The translations under genes and the position numbers were made by a program. A stretch of 64,000 bases of DNA from an uncultured Eubacterium sp. (GTDB taxonomy: Bacteria; Bacillota; Clostridia; Oscillospirales; Acutalibacteraceae): contig NZ_CAKSZA010000002.1 of assembly GCF_934525195.1 (NCBI RefSeq), positions 248,001 through 312,000 of the forward strand, written 5' to 3'. Each line of letters begins with the position of its first letter. Position 1 is the first letter of the stretch. Positions 9,081-18,103 of the stretch are shown piece after piece. The notes under the pieces were generated by a model that worked only from the letters and a program-made list of their open reading frames with translations, was not told the origin of the DNA and ran no database searches.

Positions 9081-9108
9081 TTGAAATAAAAAATAAATAT
9101 GATATAAT
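9081..9108 (+). promoter_or_regulatory. Sigma-A promoter of the IMPase-yhcC operon
   Basis: -35 TTGAAA (9081-9086), 16-bp spacer, -10 TATAAT (9103-9108), 29 bp before the ATG; a GGAGATG ribosome site follows. Confidence 0.7.
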
Positions 9109-9137
9109 CAATTTATAATCAGCATGGAGATGAAAAA

Positions 9138-9905
9138 ATGTTAAACAAAATTATTGAAATAGTAAAAAAAGCAGGAGAAATATACCGCAGTGCAGGCAAT
9201 GACCTTGGCATTTGTGAAAAAAGTTCAAGTGTTGACCTTGTTACAAAATACGACAAAAAAATTCAAGACTTTTTATATACCGAACTAAAAAAGGTTGTTC
9301 CCGATGCACAGCTTTTCGGTGAAGAGGGCGACGGAAACAAGGAACTTACCGACGGTTACTGCTTCATCATTGACCCTATTGACGGCACAACAAACTTTAT
9401 AAAAGGCTTTCAACACAGTGCAATCAGCGTTGGCCTTGCGAAAGACAAAGAATTAATCATCGGCGTTGTGCTTGATCCAGATTTGAACAATCTTTACTAT
9501 GCCGAAAAAGGCAAAGGTGCATTCCTCAACGGCAAGCCAATTCATGTCAGCGATTGCGATATGGAAAAAAGCCTTGCACTTTTCGGCACTTGCCCATATG
9601 AACACGAACTTGCACACAAAACTTTCACACTCACAGAGGATATATTCTATAAAGCACTTGAAGTCAGAAGAGGCGGTTCAGCGGCACTTGACATCTGTTA
9701 TATTGCATCAGGCAAAGCCGACATATACTATGAGCTTATTCTCCGCCCTTGGGATTGGGCAGGCGCAACTCTGATTTTGCACGAAGCAGGCGGAATTTGC
9801 ACACAGGTTAACGGTGATGAACTGAGCCTTAACAAAATTACATCCTATGTTTGCGGAAACAAAAAGAATTTGAAAGAATTTTATGAAATATACAACGCTC
9901 AATAA
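9138..9905 (+). CDS. Inositol monophosphatase family protein
   Basis: Mg2+-dependent phosphatase of the IMPase/SuhB/CysQ superfamily, 255 residues. Metal-binding motifs are all there: GEEG (61-64), DPIDGTTNF (79-87) and RPWDWAGA near 205-212. The substrate could be inositol phosphate, fructose-1,6-bisphosphate, NADP or PAP; sequence alone does not decide. The gene starts after a good promoter and GGAGATG site. The next gene begins inside its last 23 bp, so they form a two-gene operon. Confidence 0.9.
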   Translation: MLNKIIEIVKKAGEIYRSAGNDLGICEKSSSVDLVTKYDKKIQDFLYTELKKVVPDAQLFGEEGDGNKELTDGYCFIIDPIDGTTNFIKGFQHSAISVGLAKDKELIIGVVLDPDLNNLYYAEKGKGAFLNGKPIHVSDCDMEKSLALFGTCPYEHELAHKTFTLTEDIFYKALEVRRGGSAALDICYIASGKADIYYELILRPWDWAGATLILHEAGGICTQVNGDELSLNKITSYVCGNKKNLKEFYEIYNAQ

Positions 9906-10758
9906 TTATCTCAAAGAAAGATTTGGCGAAAAGGTCTACAAAATCGCACTAAACGGCGGTTTTACATGTCCAAACCGTGACGGTTCAATCGATACAAGAG
10001 GATGTATATTTTGTTCAAAAGGCGGAAGCGGTGATTTTGCAGAAAGTCCCGACCTGACAATTACAGAGCAAATTGAAAACGGCAAAAAGCGACTTGAAAA
10101 GAAAATCAAAAACGGCAAATACATTGCATATTTTCAGGCTTTTACAAACACATATGCTCCTGTTGAACGATTGAGGGCGATATACGAAGAAGCAATCAAT
10201 CACCCTGATATTGTCGCACTTTCAATCGGCACAAGACCAGATTGTCTTGGAGATGATGTACTTGCGTTGCTTTACGAACTCAACAAAATCAAGCCGATAT
10301 TTGTTGAACTCGGACTGCAAACAATCAACGAAAACACAGCCAAATATATCCGCAGAGGCTACACTCTTGAAGTTTACGACAAAGCAGTTGCAGACTTGCA
10401 CAAAATCGGCATAAATGTGGTCACTCACATCATTTTAGGTTTGCCGAATGAAAGCAAGGAAGATATGCTGAAAAGCGTTGAATATGCGTGCACGGTCACC
10501 GACGGAATAAAGCTTCAACTGCTTCACATTCTAAAAGGCACAGACCTTGCAAAAGATTATGAGCAAGGCAAATTTGAGGTGCTGACATTGGAGCAGTACA
10601 CAGAGATAATAAAGGAATGTGTACAAATCATTCCTGAAAATGTGGTTATTCACCGCCTGACAGGTGACGGAGCAAAAAAAGACCTGATTGCTCCCCTCTG
10701 GTCAGCAGATAAAAAAACAGTGCTCAACACAATAAATCGAGCACTAAAAGATGAATAA
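9883..10758 (+). CDS. Radical SAM protein, YhcC/TIGR01212 type
   Basis: 291 residues. The 4Fe-4S cluster motif is spread as in this family: Cys29, Cys41 and Cys44 (CPN..., GCIFC), not the standard CX3CX2C. The segment AYFQAFTNTYAP (about 85-97), SIGTRPDC, VELGLQT and HIILGLPNE follow the family pattern. The reaction is not established; the family has been linked to tRNA modification or to an Elp3-like fold. It overlaps the IMPase gene by 23 bp and has only a weak purine-rich ribosome site, so translation probably depends on coupling. Confidence 0.85.
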   Translation: MKYTTLNNYLKERFGEKVYKIALNGGFTCPNRDGSIDTRGCIFCSKGGSGDFAESPDLTITEQIENGKKRLEKKIKNGKYIAYFQAFTNTYAPVERLRAIYEEAINHPDIVALSIGTRPDCLGDDVLALLYELNKIKPIFVELGLQTINENTAKYIRRGYTLEVYDKAVADLHKIGINVVTHIILGLPNESKEDMLKSVEYACTVTDGIKLQLLHILKGTDLAKDYEQGKFEVLTLEQYTEIIKECVQIIPENVVIHRLTGDGAKKDLIAPLWSADKKTVLNTINRALKDE

Positions 10759-10790
10759 CAAAATAAAAAGAGTTTGTCCAATGATAAGTT

Positions 10791-10823
10791 AAAAAAAGTC
10801 CACTCGAATGAGTGGGCTTTTTT
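10791..10823. terminator. Bidirectional terminator
   Basis: A7-GTCCACTCGAATGAGTGGGC-T7 hairpin between the converging yhcC-type gene and tRNA-Leu; it can serve both strands. Confidence 0.85.
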
Positions 10824-10908
10824 TGGTGCACCTGACAGGAATCGAACCTGCACATCTCTCGATACTAGATCCTAAATCTAGCGCGTCTGCCAGTTCCGCC
10901 ACAGGTGC
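10824..10908 (-). tRNA. tRNA-Leu (anticodon UAG)
   Basis: 85 nt with encoded CCA. Acceptor stem GCACCTG/CAGGTGC, discriminator A, anticodon stem CTAGA/TCTAG around loop TTTAGGA giving anticodon UAG (reads CUN leucine codons), a long variable arm as in tRNA-Leu, and T arm with GGTTCGATTCC. Confidence 0.97.
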
Positions 10909-10965
10909 AACTGCCCGAATATAATAACACGCAAAATGGCAAAAGTCAAGGATATATTTGTTTGC

Positions 10966-11670
10966 TCAACTGATTTTTTGTGCCTTATCAAATTCCTTGC
11001 GGAGATTTGAAATTATGCGTTTTTCAAGGCGAGATATGTATGACTGAGAAATTGAAAGTTCATCAGCTAATTGTTTTTGAGTGAGGGCTTTGTATCCGTT
11101 CAATCCAAACCGCCTGTTCATTATATTCTTTTCTTTTTCGGGTAGGTTTGAAACTATTTTGCGAAGCAATTTCTTTTCGTCCTCGTACTCAATATTTTGG
11201 CTGATTTCGTCAGGTTCTGTGCCGAGCACATCACGAAGCGTCATTTCGTTTCCGTCCCAGTCTGTGCTAAGCGGTTCATCAAATGACAGTTCGATTTTTG
11301 AATTTCCTGCTTTTCTCAAATACATAAGAATTTCATTTTCTATACATCGAGAAGCGTAAGTTGCAAGTTTGATGTTTTTTGTGTAATCAAAAGTGTTTAC
11401 CGCTTTCATCAAACCGATTGTTCCGATTGAAACCAAATCCTCGGTTGTGGCTGTTGGACATTCATACTTGCGTGCGATATAAACCACAAGCCGAAGATTA
11501 TGAATGACAAGCAAATCCTTATTTTCATCATTTCCGTCTGCAAGTTCAAGCATAATTTTTTGTTCTTCTTCCCTTTTTAGCGGAGGCGGTAAAACATCGG
11601 GTCCGTTTATATAATGACAAAACTGCTTTGGAAAAAATCTCAAAAGCATTCGCAACAATATGTTTTTCAT
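10966..11670 (-). CDS. sigE: Sporulation sigma factor E (pro-form)
   Basis: Mother-cell sigma factor, 234 residues. The N-terminus carries a short amphipathic pro-sequence ending at HYINGPDVLPPPL, which aligns with the cleavage region of Bacillus pro-sigma E; the pro-sequence here is about 19 residues instead of 27. Region 2 (EDLVSIGTIGLMKAVNTF, ATYASRCIENEILMYLRK) and region 4 (LTQKQLADELSISQSYISRLEKR) are intact. It follows spoIIGA by 9 bp, so protease and substrate are made together. Unlike in Bacillus, sigG does not follow; it lies 35 kb away at 46933. Confidence 0.96.
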   Translation of the reverse strand: MKNILLRMLLRFFPKQFCHYINGPDVLPPPLKREEEQKIMLELADGNDENKDLLVIHNLRLVVYIARKYECPTATTEDLVSIGTIGLMKAVNTFDYTKNIKLATYASRCIENEILMYLRKAGNSKIELSFDEPLSTDWDGNEMTLRDVLGTEPDEISQNIEYEDEKKLLRKIVSNLPEKEKNIMNRRFGLNGYKALTQKQLADELSISQSYISRLEKRIISNLRKEFDKAQKIS

Positions 11671-11679
11671 AAAAGCACC

Positions 11680-12477
11680 TCAAATTGAAAGAATATCATA
11701 ATTCAGAATAGCGGAATAGTTCTCATCTTTTACATCATCGCTCAAAGCTATGTACGCATTTTCAATAACTTCCTCTCCTTTGGTTGATTTGAGAATAATT
11801 TTGTCAGGTTTAAATGCAGTCAAAAAACCGACTCCGTTAACTGTTGTGACAGGAACAAGCCTTGTGTTTTTTCCTTCTGCAGAAATTTTTGAAGAATCGA
11901 CAATAATTACGGGAGCGTTTGAAAACGGTTCACGGAGTTTGTTGCCCGTGTCTAAAAAAGCGAGCAAATCGGTTGATGTTCCGTTATTTTCTATAGTCAA
12001 AAAATAGATTTCTTTTTTTGACAGCGTTCGATTATACAACCTGATAATCAGACTCGAAACTGCATATGCAAATGCTGTGCATACAATAATCGTTGCAGAT
12101 GAAACATCAAAATACAACACATCATTATTGACTGCTATGAACTTTAATTTGAACAAATAGCAAGCACACATCACTACGCCGAGCAACAGAAAATTACCGA
12201 AATAAAACACCGCAGTTTGTTTTAAAAATGAAGCCGTATTTTTGAAGCCAAACGAAACATACACCATAACAAACGACACAACAAGTTTGCTAAGGGCAAG
12301 CACAAAAGACGGCACATCATAGCAAAATATACTGAGCGAATAAACCGCACCGATTGCGGAAGCAAGAATTATTCTAATAAGTTTTGGCTTTCGTTTTGAA
12401 AACAGACAAGTGATTTGCAAGAGGAAAAACGACACAAAAAAATTGAGTGCTAAAAGTATGTCAACATAAACAACAAT
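11680..12477 (-). CDS. spoIIGA: Sigma-E processing peptidase SpoIIGA
   Basis: Membrane aspartic protease that cleaves pro-sigma E after a signal from the forespore. An N-terminal half of about five hydrophobic helices (residues 1-145) is followed by a cytoplasmic domain with the protease motif FLDTGNKL (Asp176). Proteins of this family begin with a VVYVD-like segment. That points to the ATT codon at 12477-12475 as the start: it lies 7 nt after a GGGGG ribosome site, and the only upstream ATG (12564) lies inside ppiB and upstream of the promoter. Length from ATT is 265 residues, somewhat shorter than the Bacillus protein. If a conventional start is required, the 294-codon reading from 12564 is the alternative. 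Confidence 0.9.
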   Translation of the reverse strand: MVVYVDILLALNFFVSFFLLQITCLFSKRKPKLIRIILASAIGAVYSLSIFCYDVPSFVLALSKLVVSFVMVYVSFGFKNTASFLKQTAVFYFGNFLLLGVVMCACYLFKLKFIAVNNDVLYFDVSSATIIVCTAFAYAVSSLIIRLYNRTLSKKEIYFLTIENNGTSTDLLAFLDTGNKLREPFSNAPVIIVDSSKISAEGKNTRLVPVTTVNGVGFLTAFKPDKIILKSTKGEEVIENAYIALSDDVKDENYSAILNYDILSI

Positions 12478-12481
12478 AAAA

Positions 12482-12521
12482 ATACCCCCTTTGCACACAT
12501 TATAAAATGCAAAGAGAGTAT
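12482..12521 (-). terminator. ppiB terminator that also encloses the spoIIGA ribosome site
   Basis: A 14-bp stem (ATACTCTCTTTGCA with TGCAAAGGGGGTAT, two G-U pairs) and a 12-nt loop, followed by a T-rich stretch. The 3' arm contains the AAAGGGGG Shine-Dalgarno of spoIIGA. Confidence 0.7.
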
Positions 12522-12532
12522 ATTTTGTCAAA
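12499..12532 (-). promoter_or_regulatory. Candidate Spo0A-dependent spoIIG promoter
   Basis: -35 TTGACA (12531-12526) and -10 TATAAT (12504-12499) with an abnormal 21-bp spacer, resembling the long-spaced spoIIG promoter of Bacillus subtilis. A perfect 0A box, TTTGTCAAA (12524-12532 on the plus strand), overlaps the -35. Confidence 0.65.
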
Positions 12533-12538
12533 ATATGA

Positions 12539-13096
12539 TTAGTCGATAATTTCGATTGTATCAATCACAACATCAAACACAGGTTTGTCGTTCATTCCTG
12601 TTTTTGTTGCTGCAATATCCTCAAGAACATCCTCACCGTCAGTAATCATACCGAAAACCGTGTGGTGAAAATCAAGCCAAGGAGTACCGCCCTTTTCCTT
12701 ATAAGTATCGATAACCTCACGAGGGAAGCCGTTATCCTGCAAATCTTCCATTTGAGCAAGAAGCTGAGAATCAACATTCTTTGCCTGAACGATAAAGAAT
12801 TGTGAACCGTTTGTGTTTGGACCTGCATTTGCCATTGAAAGTGCGCCGTAATAATTGCGTGCATCAAGTGAAAATTCATCTTCAAAGCTCTTGCCCCAGA
12901 TTGATTCACCGCCCATACCTGTTCCGGTTGGGTCGCCGCCCTGAATCATAAAATCCTTGATTACTCTGTGAAAAATAAGTCCGTCATAATAGCCGTTCTT
13001 TGCGTGAGTAGCAAAATTTTCTACAGTCTTTGGTGCTGCCTCCGGCATAAGGTCAAAGGACATATCACCCTTGTTTGTTTTGATAATTGCTTTCAT
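12539..13096 (-). CDS. ppiB: Peptidyl-prolyl cis-trans isomerase, cyclophilin type
   Basis: Cytosolic cyclophilin-type rotamase, 185 residues, no signal peptide. Core motifs: [19 protein letters not shown] (about 42-60), [18 protein letters not shown] and the C-terminal HTVFG. It is a little longer than minimal PpiB because of an insertion after FFIVQAK, common in clostridial forms. Its ATG shares one base with the GH2 stop codon (TAATG), making it the last gene of the long trmK-to-ppiB operon, which ends at the hairpin 12482-12521. Confidence 0.95.
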   Translation of the reverse strand: MKAIIKTNKGDMSFDLMPEAAPKTVENFATHAKNGYYDGLIFHRVIKDFMIQGGDPTGTGMGGESIWGKSFEDEFSLDARNYYGALSMANAGPNTNGSQFFIVQAKNVDSQLLAQMEDLQDNGFPREVIDTYKEKGGTPWLDFHHTVFGMITDGEDVLEDIAATKTGMNDKPVFDVVIDTIEIID

Positions 13097-14793
13097 TATA
13101 ATTTAACCCTTTCGTTAATTGATTTTAATACTTCTGTATCAATCTTTTGCACCTTTCTGTCATAGGTGAAAAGACCGTTGAGTTCGTCCTCAACATCGGT
13201 AACCTGCGTATATACTGTTGCTGACAAGCCGTCTTTGATTTGAGGAATAATTGTTTTTTCAAACAAGTTCTTATATGCTTTTGTAAGACCTTGCTTAGAA
13301 TTAAATATTTTATAGCCAAACATCTTGTCATTAAAAGTATGACCTTTAACTCTAGTGCTCAACCCACCAAATTCGGTCAAACACCACGGTTTATTAGCGG
13401 ATTGAACTTTTATCGGGGTAAAATAAATATGCTTTGAAATAACATCGGTTTGACCTCTGTCGTGCCAACCTGACGCAGAATCAACAATTCGAGTGCTGTC
13501 CATAGCTTTGACAAGAGTATAGGCATAATTACTGTCAAATTGACCCCAACCTTCATTAAACGGTACCCACATCGCAATACAAGGACAATTATAAAGAGCC
13601 GTAATCATTTCTTCAAGTTCTTTATAATACAACTTGCGAGCATTAAGGCTTGTACGCTTAAAAGTCTTATAATTTGAATCATCAAGATTAATACCGACAA
13701 ACGGAACAGCACTGACTTCAAGGCCGTAATTTCCGCCGCCGTTAATCATATCCTGCCAAACAATAATACCGTTTACATCACAGTAGTGATACCAAAGCAT
13801 CGGCTCGATTTTTATATGTTTGCGAAGCATATTGAATCCAAGATTTTTTACTGATTTTACATCAAACTCCATTGCTTCGTTTGACGGAGGAGTAAGAAAT
13901 CCGTCGGGATAATAACCCTGGTCAAGCAAGCCGTTCATAAAATACGGCTTATTGTTAAGCATAAGTCGAGGCATACCGCTGTCGTCAGCACCAACTGAAA
14001 ACTTACGCATACCAAAATATGAGCGAACCTCATCATTCTTATACTTAAACACAACATCATAAAGAAACGGATTTTCAGGGGACCATTCTTTCACATTTTC
14101 AAGTTTAACAACTGTATCTGTTGTGTCGGCAATCAAATCATTTCCGTCATAAATGAGTTTTTGAACCGTGATGTCATTTTCTGCTTCAAAAGTAACGGTT
14201 TGATTATCTAAATCAGGAGTAATGCGAATATTCGAGATATATTCATCAGGTGTACTTTCAAGCCAAACCGTTTGCCAAATTCCGCTTTGAGCAGAATACC
14301 AAATACCGCCTCTTTTTGTTTTTTGCTTTCCCCTTGAATACTCGTTTTTCTCAGTTAAATCACGAACAACAACGTTGAGAATATTGTGTTCTTGAACAAA
14401 GGGAGAAATGTCAAAGCTAAAAGATGTATATCCGCCGTGATGAACGCCGACAAAATTGCCGTTCAAATATACCTTTGCAATTTGGTCAACCGCACCAAAA
14501 TGAATGAAAACCCTGCCTTTGTTAAAATTTTCAGGTAAATCAAAAGACCTATTATAAACAAGATATTCGTTTGATTTAAGTTTTCTGTTAACTCCCGAAA
14601 GCGGAGTTTCAGGAGAAAACGGAACAACTATATCATATGAAAATTCAGACGGAATTTCTTCACTTTCGCAAAATTCACATTGCCAAACACCATTAAGGTT
14701 CAAAAAACTGTCACGTTTAAATTGTGGACGAGGATATTCCGAAAGCGGACAATTTTTGTTTAAATCCTCTCCCCATTTTGTCATTAACATCAT
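13096..14793 (-). CDS. Glycoside hydrolase family 2 protein
   Basis: 565-residue GH2 enzyme with the usual order: N-terminal sugar-binding jelly-roll (about 20-180), Ig-like domain (185-270) and TIM barrel (275-565). Acid/base Glu414 in PFNEGWGQ and nucleophile Glu474 in LTEFGG are both present. There is no signal peptide, so it acts in the cytoplasm on imported oligosaccharides. The specificity (beta-galactosidase, beta-glucuronidase or beta-mannosidase) cannot be read from sequence; at 565 residues it is nearer the short beta-glucuronidase-like forms. Its start overlaps the ABC gene by 4 bp (ATGA). A sugar hydrolase in a housekeeping operon is unusual. Confidence 0.9.
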   Translation of the reverse strand: MMLMTKWGEDLNKNCPLSEYPRPQFKRDSFLNLNGVWQCEFCESEEIPSEFSYDIVVPFSPETPLSGVNRKLKSNEYLVYNRSFDLPENFNKGRVFIHFGAVDQIAKVYLNGNFVGVHHGGYTSFSFDISPFVQEHNILNVVVRDLTEKNEYSRGKQKTKRGGIWYSAQSGIWQTVWLESTPDEYISNIRITPDLDNQTVTFEAENDITVQKLIYDGNDLIADTTDTVVKLENVKEWSPENPFLYDVVFKYKNDEVRSYFGMRKFSVGADDSGMPRLMLNNKPYFMNGLLDQGYYPDGFLTPPSNEAMEFDVKSVKNLGFNMLRKHIKIEPMLWYHYCDVNGIIVWQDMINGGGNYGLEVSAVPFVGINLDDSNYKTFKRTSLNARKLYYKELEEMITALYNCPCIAMWVPFNEGWGQFDSNYAYTLVKAMDSTRIVDSASGWHDRGQTDVISKHIYFTPIKVQSANKPWCLTEFGGLSTRVKGHTFNDKMFGYKIFNSKQGLTKAYKNLFEKTIIPQIKDGLSATVYTQVTDVEDELNGLFTYDRKVQKIDTEVLKSINERVKL

Positions 14794-16481
14794 TTTTCCT
14801 CCACAACAACCTTTCCGTCGACAATTTGAATATGCTTATTGCAAATTTTAAGAGCGGCGGTTTTATGAGAAACAATAATACAGGTTTTATCCTGCATATC
14901 CTTTAGGTTTTTCAAGAAACGAAGTTCCGTTTCTTCATCAAGTGCAGAAGTTGCCTCATCAAGAAGCATAATAGGTGACTTTGAAAGAATGGAACGGGCA
15001 ATAGCAAGTCGCTGAAGCTGACCCTCCGAAAGTCCTATTCCTCTTTCACCGATAACGGTATCCAGTCCGTCCGGCAAATCATATACAAATTGGTCAGAAC
15101 AAGAAATTCTTACTGCTTCTTTGATTTCTTCATCTGTTGCATTTGAATTGATGAATTTTATATTATCTTTAATTGTACCGGACAAGAGAAAGTTACCTTG
15201 AGGCACATATGAAAACAACTTTCTCGTATGGCAGTCAACAGGAATTTCCTTGCCGTCAACATTCAAGGTTATTGAACCTTTGTCAACATTGAACACACCC
15301 AAAAGAAGCTTCAAAAGTGTTGATTTGCCGATACCCGAAATGCCCATAATAGCGACGAAATCGCCTTTGTTTACGTTCAAAGAGGTGTCGTCAAGAATTA
15401 GATCTCGGTCATAGCCAAAGGTTATGTTGCTAAACTCAATGCATTTGAGTTTGTCATATGTAGAAGTAACCTCAATATCCTGATTGTTCTTTTCAATTTC
15501 ATCTTTAACATTATCAAGTTCAATAATTCTTTCGGCGGATGCAAGGAGTGCAAAATACTTTGGAAGCATACCCGAAAGAGACGAAAACGGATATTGAATT
15601 TGGTTTACAAGTTGAAGCATAGCAACAAGATTACCGTAATCCAAGCCGTTAAGAAGTCTATACGAACCATAAGCAAGTGCAAATACATAACCCAAGTTGA
15701 AAGTTGTATTTATGCCGGCGTTTGCAAAAATTCCGAACATACGTCGTTTCATCTTTGTTTTATAGTTGGCTTCCATAAGTTCATCGGCTTCGTCCGACAC
15801 CTTTTCTTCAACATTAAAGGATTTTACGACAAGCAATGAAGTAAGAATTTCCTGAATAAACGAACGAACTCTGCCTTCTGATTCTTGAACATTCTTATGA
15901 AGCCTTTTCAGTATTTTTCTAAACAAAAAACTAAAAATAAATACAAGAATTCCGCCAATCAAGAACACAAAAGTGAACACTTTATCTAAAGCAACAAGAT
16001 AAATAAATGCACAGACCAATCTTACAATAAAATTAACCAAGCTTGGCAAAATTGTTGTAAAGCCTTCCGAAATTGTTGTGACATCACTTGTCATTCTGTT
16101 TTGAATTTCACCGGTGTGATACTTTGTTACTCCTTGATAATCTTTTCTCATAACGACATCAAGAATATGCTTTCTGAGTGTAACCTCTATTCGAGCCTTG
16201 CATCGTTCGGTAAAACTTCGTGAAACAAGAGTCAACAAAAGTTGAACCATAACCAATATCAAAAAACAAACTGCATAATATATAACTCTGTCAAACGAAT
16301 GTTCCTTTGTTGCGGCGTTTACAATGTTTTTTGAAAAATCGGCATAAACAATTGAAAGAATGGCATTTAGAGTATTTGTAAAAATCAAAACAAATACGTG
16401 CCAACGCTCTTGATGAAATGTATGCCACATCCATCTTATTGTTTCAAAATCCGATTTTGAAAATTTACGATTTTGTTCCAA
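14790..16481 (-). CDS. ABC transporter, fused permease and ATPase
   Basis: Half-size exporter of 563 residues: six membrane segments (about 25-320) then an ATPase domain. Walker A GISGIGKST near 370, Q loop YVPQGNFLLSGT, signature LSEGQ (a variant of LSGGQ), Walker B IMLLDEAT and the switch histidine VSHK are visible. It probably works as a homodimer, as no partner half-transporter lies nearby. The start is TTG, 4 bp after the stop of the S26-like peptidase gene, with a GAGG site in front. Peptide or lipid export is possible; the adjacent peptidase hints at a peptide, but no precursor gene was found. Confidence 0.9.
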   Translation of the reverse strand: MEQNRKFSKSDFETIRWMWHTFHQERWHVFVLIFTNTLNAILSIVYADFSKNIVNAATKEHSFDRVIYYAVCFLILVMVQLLLTLVSRSFTERCKARIEVTLRKHILDVVMRKDYQGVTKYHTGEIQNRMTSDVTTISEGFTTILPSLVNFIVRLVCAFIYLVALDKVFTFVFLIGGILVFIFSFLFRKILKRLHKNVQESEGRVRSFIQEILTSLLVVKSFNVEEKVSDEADELMEANYKTKMKRRMFGIFANAGINTTFNLGYVFALAYGSYRLLNGLDYGNLVAMLQLVNQIQYPFSSLSGMLPKYFALLASAERIIELDNVKDEIEKNNQDIEVTSTYDKLKCIEFSNITFGYDRDLILDDTSLNVNKGDFVAIMGISGIGKSTLLKLLLGVFNVDKGSITLNVDGKEIPVDCHTRKLFSYVPQGNFLLSGTIKDNIKFINSNATDEEIKEAVRISCSDQFVYDLPDGLDTVIGERGIGLSEGQLQRLAIARSILSKSPIMLLDEATSALDEETELRFLKNLKDMQDKTCIIVSHKTAALKICNKHIQIVDGKVVVEEK

Positions 16482-16485
16482 TTTA

Positions 16486-16938
16486 TCAGTACCTCTTTAA
16501 AATTCTTCTTTCAACAAAACTAATGCAACGATTGATAAACATTGAAATAGGTCTTAAAGGATACAAAGCAACCCAAACACGAGAATAAAGCTTATACCAC
16601 TTAGTTTTGTTGCAATCAACATATTTTTTGCCTTTGCGAAAATATCCCACAAGAACACCGCAAATCATATCATCTGTTACATATTCCTTTGTATTAAGAT
16701 TATCTCCGATAATAACGTAATGATCATCATACACTTCAACAATTCTGTGCATAACATATTTTCCGCTTTTAAGTTGATAAACAGGAACATCATATTTTTT
16801 CAATCTGCCTGTAGGCTTTACAACGATGATATTATCCCTATTTTGATGAATAATAGGCATCATCGACGTACCTCTTGTGAGTCCTGTGTACTTACCTGTT
16901 TTTTCAAGTATTTCTTTAATCGAATGAAATTCTTCCAT
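16486..16938 (-). CDS. S24/S26 signal-peptidase-like protein
   Basis: 150 residues. The GTSMMPI motif gives Ser25 as the likely nucleophile, and YVMHRIVEV gives His64 where bacterial type I signal peptidases have lysine; this Ser-His pattern is that of the Sec11/SipW branch. GDNLNTKE (near 78-85) matches the conserved GDN box. There is no clear N-terminal membrane anchor, only a moderately hydrophobic C-terminal stretch. It may be a processing protease for a peptide exported by the next gene, the ABC transporter 4 bp away. That role is inference. It lies in an operon between ispF and the ABC gene. Confidence 0.75.
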   Translation of the reverse strand: MEEFHSIKEILEKTGKYTGLTRGTSMMPIIHQNRDNIIVVKPTGRLKKYDVPVYQLKSGKYVMHRIVEVYDDHYVIIGDNLNTKEYVTDDMICGVLVGYFRKGKKYVDCNKTKWYKLYSRVWVALYPLRPISMFINRCISFVERRILKRY

Positions 16939-16952
16939 AGTTTCTACCCTTT

Positions 16953-17426
16953 TTATTTGTTATTTAAGAGAACAACAGCATGAGCTGAAATGCCCTCTTT
17001 TCTTCCGGTAAAGCCAAGCTGTTCCTCAGTAGTTGCCTTTACACTGACTTGCGAAACATCAACTCCGCATGCCCTTGCAATATTTTCTCTCATAGCCAAA
17101 ATATGCGGTTTCATTTTTGGTTGCTGCGCGATAAGGGTTGAATCAATGTTTTCAATAACATAGCCCTCATCATTTACTCTTTTTACAACAGCTTCAAGTA
17201 ATTTAAGCGAATCTGCGCCTTTCCATTTTTCATCTGTATCAGGGAACATTCCACCGATATCGCCCAAAGCAGCAGCACCCAATATTGCATCAGAAATTGC
17301 GTGAAGCAAAACATCGGCATCGCTATGTCCCAAAAGTCCAAGTTCAAACGGAATATCAACGCCGCCTACAATAAGTTTTCTGCCCTCAACAAGTTTATGA
17401 ACATCATAACCGTGACCGATACGCAT
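16953..17426 (-). CDS. ispF: 2-C-methyl-D-erythritol 2,4-cyclodiphosphate synthase
   Basis: MEP-pathway enzyme that closes the cyclodiphosphate ring with release of CMP; a trimer with a Zn site. The metal ligands Asp and His of GHGYDVH (near residues 6-10), [17 protein letters not shown] and the C-terminal [11 protein letters not shown] motif are all intact. I start at ATG 17426, seven bases after a GAGG site, not at the GTG two codons earlier. The ispD stop lies 2 bp upstream, so the two consecutive enzymes are coupled. Confidence 0.96.
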   Translation of the reverse strand: MRIGHGYDVHKLVEGRKLIVGGVDIPFELGLLGHSDADVLLHAISDAILGAAALGDIGGMFPDTDEKWKGADSLKLLEAVVKRVNDEGYVIENIDSTLIAQQPKMKPHILAMRENIARACGVDVSQVSVKATTEEQLGFTGRKEGISAHAVVLLNNK

Positions 17427-17428
17427 AA

Positions 17429-18103
17429 TCACACCTCTTCCTTTTCAAGCAAACTCTCGGCAACAGGAATGTCATCGGGAGTAGTAATTTTAATATTGGT
17501 ATAACTGCCCTCAACCATTTTGACTTTCACACCGCCATATTCTGCAAGCTGGCAATCGTCTGTAAAATCTTTGCCATCCGCAACTGCCTTTTCTAACAAT
17601 TCACTGTACATCTTAAAATCAAATATCTGCGGGGTTTGAACAGCAAAAAGAGATGAACGCTCAGGAGTCTCAACAACAAATGAATCCTTGTCGATAATCT
17701 TTATTGTATCCTTAACAGGGACGCCGACAGCCGCAGCTTTATTTTCTTTTGCCTGACGAATTGTGTTTTCTATATCTTCAACCTTAACAAGAGGTCGTGC
17801 ACCGTCGTGAATTGCAATAAGTTCGGCTTCATCAATGGTTTGAACGGCATTGTATACACTTTGCTGTCTTGTATCTCCGCCGATTGCAAACGATACCCTT
17901 TCGTCAGGAAAAAGAGAGACAAATGTTTCTATATCCTGCTCACGGGCAACAACGATAATCTCATCGATATCGGAAATGCCGAGAAAAGCCTCAACGCTTC
18001 TTTCAATCACGGTTTTACCTTTTATTTTCAGTAAAAGTTTGCTTTGTTCGCACTTCATTCTTGTGCCGTTTCCTGCTCCGAGAATAATCGCAACATTACT
18101 CAA
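17429..18103 (-). CDS. ispD: 2-C-methyl-D-erythritol 4-phosphate cytidylyltransferase
   Basis: Transfers CMP to methylerythritol phosphate, the step two before IspF. 224 residues. The nucleotide-binding loop [15 protein letters not shown] (8-22), HDGARPLV and the C-terminal KITTPDD box are as in the family. The start is TTG (18103) with a GGAGGTGA site, lying inside the last codons of rqcH (8-bp overlap). IspH, the last MEP enzyme, is at 52125. Confidence 0.95.
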   Translation of the reverse strand: MSNVAIILGAGNGTRMKCEQSKLLLKIKGKTVIERSVEAFLGISDIDEIIVVAREQDIETFVSLFPDERVSFAIGGDTRQQSVYNAVQTIDEAELIAIHDGARPLVKVEDIENTIRQAKENKAAAVGVPVKDTIKIIDKDSFVVETPERSSLFAVQTPQIFDFKMYSELLEKAVADGKDFTDDCQLAEYGGVKVKMVEGSYTNIKITTPDDIPVAESLLEKEEV

